The notes beneath the pieces were generated by a model. The model saw only the letters and a list, made by a program, of their open reading frames with translations. It had not been told where the DNA came from and made no database searches. From Leptolyngbya ohadii IS1 (GTDB lineage: Bacteria > Cyanobacteriota > Cyanobacteriia > Elainellales > Elainellaceae), in assembly GCF_002215035.1 (NCBI RefSeq), contig NZ_NKFP01000002.1, positions 44,485 to 108,484 on the forward strand: 64,000 nt of DNA, written 5' to 3'. The translations under genes were made by a program, and so were the position numbers. Shown one piece after another: positions 43,901-51,200 of the stretch (positions within the stretch are counted from its first letter, which is position 1; each line of letters opens with the position of its first letter).

Positions 43901-44803
43901 AATGAATTCAAATTAGATAATCCTTGGAAACTCAATTTCAAGAGAGGATTATTTGACATGACAAATGATAGTAGCATTTTTACCGAAACACCTCTAAGCA
44001 ATAGCCTGCCTTTGTATGAAGCAAAAATGATTTATGGTTTCGATCATCGCTTTGGTTCTTATGAAACACGAGGAGATGAGAGAGGATTCGCAACTTTACC
44101 AGCAACACCAGAAGAGAAGTATCAAGACGTAGGCTATAAAGTTAAACCGTTCTATTGGGTAGAAAAATCAGAGGTCGAAAATAGAACTGGTAGCTGGAAC
44201 AAGGATTGGTTGATAGTTTTCAGAGGTGTTACAAAAGCCTTGAATGAGCGTACCGCAATCTGTACAGTACTACCTAAAGTGGGAGTAGGTAATAGCCTAT
44301 CAGTTATATTTCCTAGTGAAAATACTCCTAAGCTTTGCAGTTGTCTTGTTAGCAATTTTAATAGCCTCGTTTTTGATTTTATTACTCGTCAAAAGATGAG
44401 TGGTGTAAATCTCAATATTTTTATTGTCAAACAACTTCCTGTCATTCCCCCCGATCGCTACACCCAAACCGACATCGAATTTATCAGCTCCCGCGTTCTC
44501 GAACTCGTCTACACCGCCTACGATCTCAAACCCTTCGCCCAAGACATGGGCTACGATGGCGAACCCTGCCTCTGGAATCCCGACAGACGCGCCCTCCTCC
44601 GAGCAGAACTCGATGCCTACTACGCCAAACTCTACGGACTCACCCGAGACGAACTCCGCTACATCCTTGATCCTGCCGATGTCTACGGTCCTGACTTCCC
44701 CAGCGAAACCTTCCGCGTCCTCAAGAACAACGAAATCAAGCAGTTTGGCGAATACCGGACTCAGCGATTAGTGCTGGAAGCCTGGGATCGGATGTTCGGG
44801 TAG
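40934..44803 (+). CDS. Large adenine-specific DNA methyltransferase (DrmMI/PglX-like)
   Basis: A 1289-residue class I SAM-dependent methyltransferase. A TGSYYTPPELVGQLI segment precedes motif I DPACGSGHFLLAAARR (near 500), followed by YGVDLNPLAVDLCKVALWIE, and the catalytic motif IV is LGNPPWERIKL (near 770), diagnostic of N6-adenine modification. The N-terminal 430 residues form a helical domain seen in Eco57I-like, PglX and DrmMI proteins; the C-terminal part is a target-recognition region. In DISARM or BREX such enzymes mark self DNA. The GC content drops within about 43300-44420, the likely recognition domain, suggesting domain exchange. Confidence 0.9.
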   Translation: MAVASVTLAGVQIEGNLIAPDLTSELLAGNFKGQAIEDFGFSRADKLADEIAVAWGDAKAYWAAFQRALGRLPEDDPATTVTREQWAVPLLRSLGYDPIYTAKAEVVDGQTYAISHRTNPGEDKPPIHILGCRVGLEQRPPSGTPRLSAHALMQEYLNRTEHLWGVVTNGLQWRLLRDSSLMTRLTYVEFDLEQILSGENFAEFGLFYRLFHRSRLPQGMEDADECLLEFYHQETLQQGGRVRDRLRDGVEKALIQLGTGFLQHPENEGLRQKVESGQLSHSDYYRQLLKLIYRLLFLMVAESRDLLLDGQDAEKARIYQEYYSIDRLRAMVERPTWRREGFQDLWQGLRVTFRLFDENWRGKLLGLSPLNGDLFGSKSLLDLDDCAIDNHDLLLSVRCLSLYEQKGQLRRVNYGALDVEELGSVYESLLDFCPQIVQQHGFWLFLLVVGSDRKTTGSYYTPPELVGQLIKSALEPVIEAKLQAVGSSAANREVQEQALLSLKICDPACGSGHFLLAAARRVGKELARVRTGEAQPGAKMLREAIRDVIQHCIYGVDLNPLAVDLCKVALWIEGLCHGMSLNFLDHRIKCGNSLVGVLDLDCLKEGIPDEAYKAVTGDNKQLSSQLKKRNKQERKDFEAGQLFINFEEIEKDRPQYAESAEELNRIKDDDPPSVREKAEKYWASRYVQSWLRDYSACNLWTAAFFMPVTECNLPLLPTSAALESLLQGDWATQKTMDVANQLAEEKRFFHWALEFPDVFEQGGFDCVLGNPPWERIKLQEKEFFASRSVEIAKAVNKAEREKLIKELPKKNPALAKAFEAAKHDAEAQSKFIRESSRFPLTAVGDVNTYAVFTETVTRIISPVGQAGIIIPSAIVTADTTKDFFSHIATNGYLSTVLDFAEIRDFFIGVGSPDPFCLFVIRGKGEKEIPSNFVFKALKLAEIQNSLRKIQLLPQDFIALNPNTKTCPIFRTNNDAELVKKIYKNVPIIENEFKLDNPWKLNFKRGLFDMTNDSSIFTETPLSNSLPLYEAKMIYGFDHRFGSYETRGDERGFATLPATPEEKYQDVGYKVKPFYWVEKSEVENRTGSWNKDWLIVFRGVTKALNERTAICTVLPKVGVGNSLSVIFPSENTPKLCSCLVSNFNSLVFDFITRQKMSGVNLNIFIVKQLPVIPPDRYTQTDIEFISSRVLELVYTAYDLKPFAQDMGYDGEPCLWNPDRRALLRAELDAYYAKLYGLTRDELRYILDPADVYGPDFPSETFRVLKNNEIKQFGEYRTQRLVLEAWDRMFG

Positions 44804-44850
44804 AAGGAGTACTGCTCCTTCAAGGCAAAATACCGCCATTTCCAAAAACT

Positions 44851-45426
44851 ATGAGCTACACCAAGAAAAATCCTCCCCCTAATCAATGGGCAAATCTCGT
44901 TGCACAAAGCATCCACCAACCAGGCACGATCGATTGGCTCGACTCCAACATTGAGAACTGGCTCCGCGCCGAAATTCATGCCTGCGGCTACTGGGGTCAG
45001 ATTGACCACATCTTCCCCGAACCTTGTCCCGATAATCGCTGGCTGTACGACGAAGACACCCACTCCTTTACCGGGTACTTCATCACCCAATACGAGAATC
45101 TGTACGGTTTCTGGTCCCATTCCTTCGCTTATCGATCGCATTTCTTCCAAATCTTCACCAGCGGCAATCAGCGATCGTATTACACCGCAGGTGATCCGCC
45201 CCAGTTTGTCGTCGATATCTTTGCTAAGCAGGGCAAGGAAATCGCGACCTGGGATACGGTGGTGAGCAAGGATCATCCCCTGCTGCAAAAAGCCAAAGCC
45301 GAATGCGCGACGCTCAATCCTCCCCTACATAAATCGATCGCGACTAAAATTTGGAATAAGTCCACACCAGACACGTTCCCTGCCGAGTGGGAAGCCCGCA
45401 AGCAAAAGCATCTGAATCAGCATTAG
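44851..45426 (+). CDS. Hypothetical protein of the defence island, 191 residues
   Basis: A soluble protein rich in W, H, Y and P (YWGQIDHIFPEPCPDNRWLY, FYSFGFWSHSFAYR-type aromatic segments). No transmembrane helix or catalytic motif is recognised. It lies 47 bases after the methyltransferase and 16 bases before the Uma2 gene, so co-expression is likely. Confidence 0.6.
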   Translation: MSYTKKNPPPNQWANLVAQSIHQPGTIDWLDSNIENWLRAEIHACGYWGQIDHIFPEPCPDNRWLYDEDTHSFTGYFITQYENLYGFWSHSFAYRSHFFQIFTSGNQRSYYTAGDPPQFVVDIFAKQGKEIATWDTVVSKDHPLLQKAKAECATLNPPLHKSIATKIWNKSTPDTFPAEWEARKQKHLNQH

Positions 45427-45442
45427 GAAGCCTCTTGCCCCT

Positions 45443-46018
45443 ATGGACAGTCTGACCGTTCATCTGCCTGCCTCCGCCCCCCTCACCGACGATCAGTTCT
45501 ACGATCTCTGTCGGGCAAATCCTGACCTCAGAATCGAACGCAATGCCAATGGAGAACTCGTCTTTATGTCACCCACTGGCGGAGAAACCGGAAAACGCAA
45601 TGCTAAACTCACCGCCCGCTTCGTCATTTGGAGCGAACAGGCAAACTTAGGCGAAGTGTTTGATTCCTCCACCTGCTTCAAACTGCCCAATGGAGCCGAA
45701 CGCTCTCCCGATGTTGCCTGGGTTAGACAAGACCGCTGGGATGCCCTCACCCCCGAACAAAAAGAAAAGTTTCCCCCGATCGCCCCAGACTTTGTGCTGG
45801 AACTGATGTCTCCCAGCGACACGCTCGAAGCCACCCAAGCCAAGATGCGGGAATACATCGAAAATGGGGTCAAACTGGGATGGCTTGTGAACCGACGCGA
45901 TCGGCAAGTAGAAATTTATCGGGCAGGGCAGGCAGTTGAAACGCTTCAGGCTCCAGGTCGCCTATCCGGTGAAACAATTCTCTCAAACTTCACACTAAAC
46001 CTCGAATGGTTTTGGTAA
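45443..46018 (+). CDS. Uma2 family (DUF820) endonuclease-like protein
   Basis: A 191-residue protein of the Uma2 family, a PD-(D/E)XK fold very common in cyanobacteria. Family segments seen are DDQFYDLCRANPDLRIERNA, GELVFMSPTGGETGKRNA, SPDVAWVRQDRW, PDFVLELMSPSDTLEAT and KMREYIENGVKLGWLVNRR. The acidic pair D and E in PDFVLELMSP and the K in the helix complete the usual site. The biological role of Uma2 proteins is unsettled. Here it lies inside the island but may be a passenger. Confidence 0.92.
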   Translation: MDSLTVHLPASAPLTDDQFYDLCRANPDLRIERNANGELVFMSPTGGETGKRNAKLTARFVIWSEQANLGEVFDSSTCFKLPNGAERSPDVAWVRQDRWDALTPEQKEKFPPIAPDFVLELMSPSDTLEATQAKMREYIENGVKLGWLVNRRDRQVEIYRAGQAVETLQAPGRLSGETILSNFTLNLEWFW

Positions 46019-46135
46019 TCCTAAACGTTCGTTTTGTACGATCGAGGGGCTAAGCATGGGATTGCTGCGGTAATCCTGGGAATTCTGTAGCAGGGCATCT
46101 TCTACCACTTACCCATCTTCGCCCCCTCATTTCTC

Positions 46136-48253
46136 ATGACAACATGGGCAATTTCTGTTGCCGATACTTTCCTGAACGAGTTGCTAAACCTGCCGCAAGC
46201 CGTTAGCAAGAAAGTCAGCAAAGCCATCAAAGTCCTCCAGCAAGACCCCATCTCTGCGAAGGGGGATGCCAAGAAACTCAAAGGTTACGAAAACAACATT
46301 TACCGCGTTCGCATCGGGGACTACCGCCTGATCTATAGCTTTGGTCAAGGCTGGGTCAAACTCCTCAGCGTCCGCAAACGAGACGATCGCACCTACGAAA
46401 TCGAACTGCCTGACTTTGAAACGCCATCCCCGCTCCCTCAACCCGCAGTTCTAGAACCCCAAACAGCCGGAAATCGCAAAAAGTCTCGCTCGGCAGTCAA
46501 TTCACCACTGCCAGCGCCTCAATCTGTTGACCTTCCGTCCGTTCACCCAGCTTCCAGCATCACAACGGCGCTTCCTTTTAGCTTGACGAAATCCCTGCTG
46601 AAGCAGTGGCAGATCCCAACCGACTATTGGAACGACCTGTTGCGGGTTGAAAGCTCAGAATCCTTGCTGGATCTGACCATTCCAGATCGCTATCTGAGCC
46701 GTATTCTTGATAACCTTTATCCTCGCCCGCTTCAGGAAATTGCCACCCAGCGAGAATACGTTCTCACCCAACCGGAAGACCTCGATCGCTTTGTGGAAGG
46801 TAGCCTCAGCGCCTTCCTGCTCAAACTCGACCCCGAACAGGAAAAGCTGAAAGACTTTGGCACAAAAGGTCCAACGCTCGTCAAAGGGGGACCCGGTACA
46901 GGCAAATCCACTCTTGCGCTCTATCGCGTCCAACGACTCCTGGAGCAAGGCTGCAAACCCATCCTCTTCACCACCTATACCAAAGCCCTCGTCACCTATT
47001 CCCAACAGCTGCTAGAGCAACTGCTGGGACAATCTCCAAAAGCAGCCGGAGTCGAAGTCACGACCGTAGACGCGATCGCCCGTCACTACTACGCTCAATC
47101 TATCGGACAGCCTTATTTCGCCAGACCAGACCAATGTCTCGGTTGCCTGGAAGCTGCTCTGCAAACTGCTGATATTCCCGGCACAAACCCGTTCGATCGC
47201 CAGGTGCGTCGCCAAACGCTGCAACGGCTGGGAACAACCTACCTCTTGCAGGAAATTCAGGATGTGATCGAAGCCTGGGGCATTGCCGATCGAAATGCCT
47301 ACTTGCACCACGATCGCAAAGGTCGGGGAGTGCCGCTGAAAGCCAATCTCCGTGAAGCAGTGTGGGCAGTGTATTTAACCTGGCGTGACTTGATGGCACA
47401 AAAAGGATATATCACCTGGGAGCAACTGCGCCTTAAAGCACTGGACATTGTTCAATCGTTGCCGCAACCCCCTTATCAAGCCGTTGTGATTGATGAGGCG
47501 CAAGACCTGTCTCCGGTTGCGCTCCGCTTCCTGCTGGCTCTAGTCCCGTCCTTTGATGGCATTTACCTGACGGCTGATGCGTCTCAGTCGCTTTACCAGC
47601 GGGGCTTTAACTGGAAGCAGGTTCATACAGATCTAAAAGTCACCGGACGGACACTGGTGCTGCGCCGCAACTATCGCAATACCCAGCAAATTGCGGCTGC
47701 CTGCACCACAATTCTCCAGGACACTGAAGCGGGCGACCCAGACTGCATTGTGCAGCAACTCTCTCCCTACCAGGGGGATGTGCCTTCGATCTGCTTGAGC
47801 GATAGCAGCGATCGAGAAGTCAAAGCAATCCAGACCTTCTTGATCAATGCAGCTAAGCAGTTTCGTTTACCGATTCATGGCGGGGCAGTGCTCTGCCCCA
47901 ATGGACAACTGGGAAAAACGATCGCACAAAAGCTAGTCGATCGAGGACTCAAAGCCCAGTTTGTCACAGGCGATCAAATTGATATCCACGCGCCTTATGT
48001 CAAAGTTCTAACGCTGCATTCCGCCAAGGGGCTGGAATTCCCTTTTGTCGTAGTGGTTGGACTTCAAGAAGGAAAACTGCCCTTTATTCCTTCAGATGTG
48101 CCTCCCGATGAAGTCTTCCTTGTCACGGATGAGCAGCGGCGGCTCTTTTATGTTGGCTGTTCTCGTGCCATGCGTTCCCTTTTAGTCTGTGGGTCTCAAG
48201 CCCAACCCTCTCAGTTTCTCGCGGCTCTCATTCCTCCTCACTGGCAAAGGTAA
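46136..48253 (+). CDS. RelE-like domain fused to UvrD-type helicase
   Basis: A 705-residue protein. Residues 1-90 (FLNELLNLPQAVSKKVSKAI, GYENNIYRVRIGDYRLIYSF) form a RelE/ParE-type toxin fold. A variable linker (about 95-150) leads to an SF1 helicase: Walker A VKGGPGTGKSTLAL, Walker B VVIDEAQDLSP, motif IV RNYRNTQQIAAA, motif V LTLHSAKGLEFPFVV and motif VI EQRRLFYVGCSRAMRSLL. In free toxins this fold cuts mRNA; fused to a helicase it may instead bind nucleic acid. It is followed by the giant helicase after eight bases, so both are co-translated. Confidence 0.88.
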   Translation: MTTWAISVADTFLNELLNLPQAVSKKVSKAIKVLQQDPISAKGDAKKLKGYENNIYRVRIGDYRLIYSFGQGWVKLLSVRKRDDRTYEIELPDFETPSPLPQPAVLEPQTAGNRKKSRSAVNSPLPAPQSVDLPSVHPASSITTALPFSLTKSLLKQWQIPTDYWNDLLRVESSESLLDLTIPDRYLSRILDNLYPRPLQEIATQREYVLTQPEDLDRFVEGSLSAFLLKLDPEQEKLKDFGTKGPTLVKGGPGTGKSTLALYRVQRLLEQGCKPILFTTYTKALVTYSQQLLEQLLGQSPKAAGVEVTTVDAIARHYYAQSIGQPYFARPDQCLGCLEAALQTADIPGTNPFDRQVRRQTLQRLGTTYLLQEIQDVIEAWGIADRNAYLHHDRKGRGVPLKANLREAVWAVYLTWRDLMAQKGYITWEQLRLKALDIVQSLPQPPYQAVVIDEAQDLSPVALRFLLALVPSFDGIYLTADASQSLYQRGFNWKQVHTDLKVTGRTLVLRRNYRNTQQIAAACTTILQDTEAGDPDCIVQQLSPYQGDVPSICLSDSSDREVKAIQTFLINAAKQFRLPIHGGAVLCPNGQLGKTIAQKLVDRGLKAQFVTGDQIDIHAPYVKVLTLHSAKGLEFPFVVVVGLQEGKLPFIPSDVPPDEVFLVTDEQRRLFYVGCSRAMRSLLVCGSQAQPSQFLAALIPPHWQR

Positions 48254-48261
48254 TACAACCC

Positions 48262-51200
48262 ATGAAGCTCCCGGTTAAACTTCAAGAACTCCTCCAGGAA
48301 AACGAACAGACGATCGCCACTATCAGCACACTGATAGGACAGGGCAGTGCGATGGTTGATTGTTCTGGCGTAGAAGCCATTGTTCCAGAACATCTGACGC
48401 TTTTGCTCTCTGGCATTCCGGCTGACTGGGACTTCGTGGAACTGGCGCAGGTGCTAGACCAGGAAACGCTGACTGAGAGCTTTGCCCATCAGCTAACCCA
48501 AGAAATTGATCGCAGACTCGGACGAGAAACAAAGCCTGTTCAACAACCCTCGATCGTTGCACCTTCATCGCCCGATAGCCGCCCTACCCTCGACGTTTTC
48601 AATCTGCGTCAGGAAGTCATCTCCGACTACCGCCGCTATATCGAAAGCTTCCTGAAGATCCGAGATCCGAAAGTCGAGCAGTTTGTCCATCAAGAACTCG
48701 AACGCGGGCAACTCTGGACTGATTCCCTCGTGCAGCTCAACCCCTCCTACAAGCAGGGCGCAACCGTGCAGGAATTAGTCCAGCAAGGAGTCCTGCATCC
48801 TGAGTGTGAACGTTACTTTCCCGACTACCGCTTCCGCTACCACCAGGAACAGGCTTTTCTTGCCGCTGGAAGACAGGAACCCTACGTGCTAACCACGGGC
48901 ACTGGCTCAGGCAAAAGCATGACCTATGTGGTGCCGCTGTTTGACGATCTGCTGCGCCATCCGGAAATCAAAGGCGTCAGAGCCATCCTGGTTTATCCCA
49001 TGAATGCGCTGATCAACTCTCAGAAGCAGGAGTTCGACAAATTCCTGGCAAGAGTTCCCAATTCTCCGATTCGCGTCGAGCAATACACCGGACAGGAAAA
49101 TCTGACTCGCAAGAGCGAAATCCAGAACAACCCGCCCCACATTCTGCTGACCAACTACGTGATGCTGGAGCTAATGCTTACTCGCACCCACGAAGAAAAG
49201 CTGGTTGCCTCGCCGGATCTGAAATTCCTGATTCTGGATGAACTGCACACCTATAGGGGACGGCAGGGAGCCGACGTTGCCATGCTGATCCGTAAACTGC
49301 GGCAGCGAGCTGGCAAAGACCTGCTCTGTATCGGCACCAGCGCCACGATGTCCACTAAAGGCGATCGTCAGAATCGTCGTCAAACCGTTGCTGGAGTTGC
49401 CAGCAAACTATTCGGCGTCCCGGTCCAACCGCAGAACGTGATCGATGAAACTCTGGAGCGATCGATTACTCGCCCTCAACCAGTTGCCACCGAACTCTGC
49501 CAGAGCATCACAGCCGGACTCTCGCCCGAATCCCAGCAAACCCTGGAGGCATTCAAATCCCACCCGATCGCTGCCTGGATCGAAATGAACTTTGGACTGG
49601 CAGAAGAAGAGGGTCATCTGGTTCGTCGCACGCCCATTACTCTGGAAGCGGGAGCCGCGAAACTTGCAGAGCAAACCCAACTGCCGATCGAAACCTGCCT
49701 GAACACGCTCAAGCAAATGTTTCTCTGGGGCAGCAAAACGGGAGGACTGGCTTTCCGGCTGCATCAGTTTATCTCTCAGGGCGGCAGCGTCTACGCCACG
49801 ATCGAACCCCACACCAAACGATCGCTCACTTTAGAAGGACAATACGCCACCACAGACGATCGCCTGCTGTATCCCTTAGTCTTTTGCCGCACCTGTGGAC
49901 AGGACTATTACGTGGTGCGCTACGACGGCGAGCATCAAACCGTACAGCCCTTATTGCCCACGGCGATCGACCTTGACCCAGACAATACCGACGTTCGAGA
50001 AGGCTATCTGACGCTGAACGAACCGGATTTGTGGCGCGAGGGGGATGAAGAACGCCTGCCGGATAGCTGGTTCAAAGAAACCAAGCGCGAAGGGCGAGTG
50101 CCGAAGAAAGAATATGCCCGGTTCATCCCGCAACGGCTGCAAGTTCTAGCAAACGGCAACGTCACAAATTCTCTCCTCGACGGCACGAGCTGCTGGTTCA
50201 CGGCAAAACCGCTGATGACCTGCCTGAACTGCGGCGTGGTGCATGATGCCCGAAGAAATGAATTTGTGAAACTCTCTCGCCTCAGCAGCGAAGGACGCAG
50301 TACGGCAACGACGCTCCTCTGCCTCTCTACGGTCAGCCGTCTTAAAAGTACGCTGGGCGAAAAATCGGAAGCCGCTAAAGTCCTTAGCTTTACCGACAAC
50401 CGTCAAGATGCGTCCCTCCAAGCAGGGCACTTCAACGACTTTGTGCAAACCAGTTTTTTGCGTTCCGCCCTTCACAGTGCCTTGCAAGCCAACGGCACCC
50501 TGACTCATGCTCAGCTTGCCGCTGAAGTCTGCAAACAAATGCAGCTTGAACAGCCCGACTATGCCCGTCAGGTGTCTGAATATGGGGTGGGCAAACGCCG
50601 CAACGAAGAAGCCTTTCAAAACCTGATCGAATATCGCCTCTACGAAGACCTGCGCCGGGGTGGGCGGATTGTGCAGCCGAACCTGGAGCAGTGTGGGCTG
50701 CTGGCGATCGAATACATTGACCTAGAGGAAGTGTGTCAGGCGATCGAACCCTGGCAAAAGCATCCCCATCCACTGCTACTCCGTGCCACCCCTGCTGAAC
50801 GGTTAGTCGCCGCCAAGACACTCTTGGATCTGCTGCGACGAGAACTCGTGATCGATGCCCGACTATTGCAGCCGGATCGCATTGAGCAACTGAAAAAGGA
50901 GGTGAACCAGGCACTGAAAGACCCCTGGACGTTTGACCCTTACGAACGACTGTACGAAGCAAAATGGGCAAGCACCAGCGTTGGCGAACAGCTTGGGTAT
51001 CAACGCCGCCGCTCCAAGCTTCGCCTCACCGCTCGCAGTAAAGTGGGACAGTTTTTGCGCTCTCCCCGCGCCTGGAATGGATTGTGCGAGTCTATTTCGG
51101 ACTCCGAATATGCCCTGCTGATTAATGCCCTGATTGGCGTTCTCTGTGACAGCGGCTATCTGATTAAAGACGGCACGGAAGTGCAGCTTCGGATTGACTC

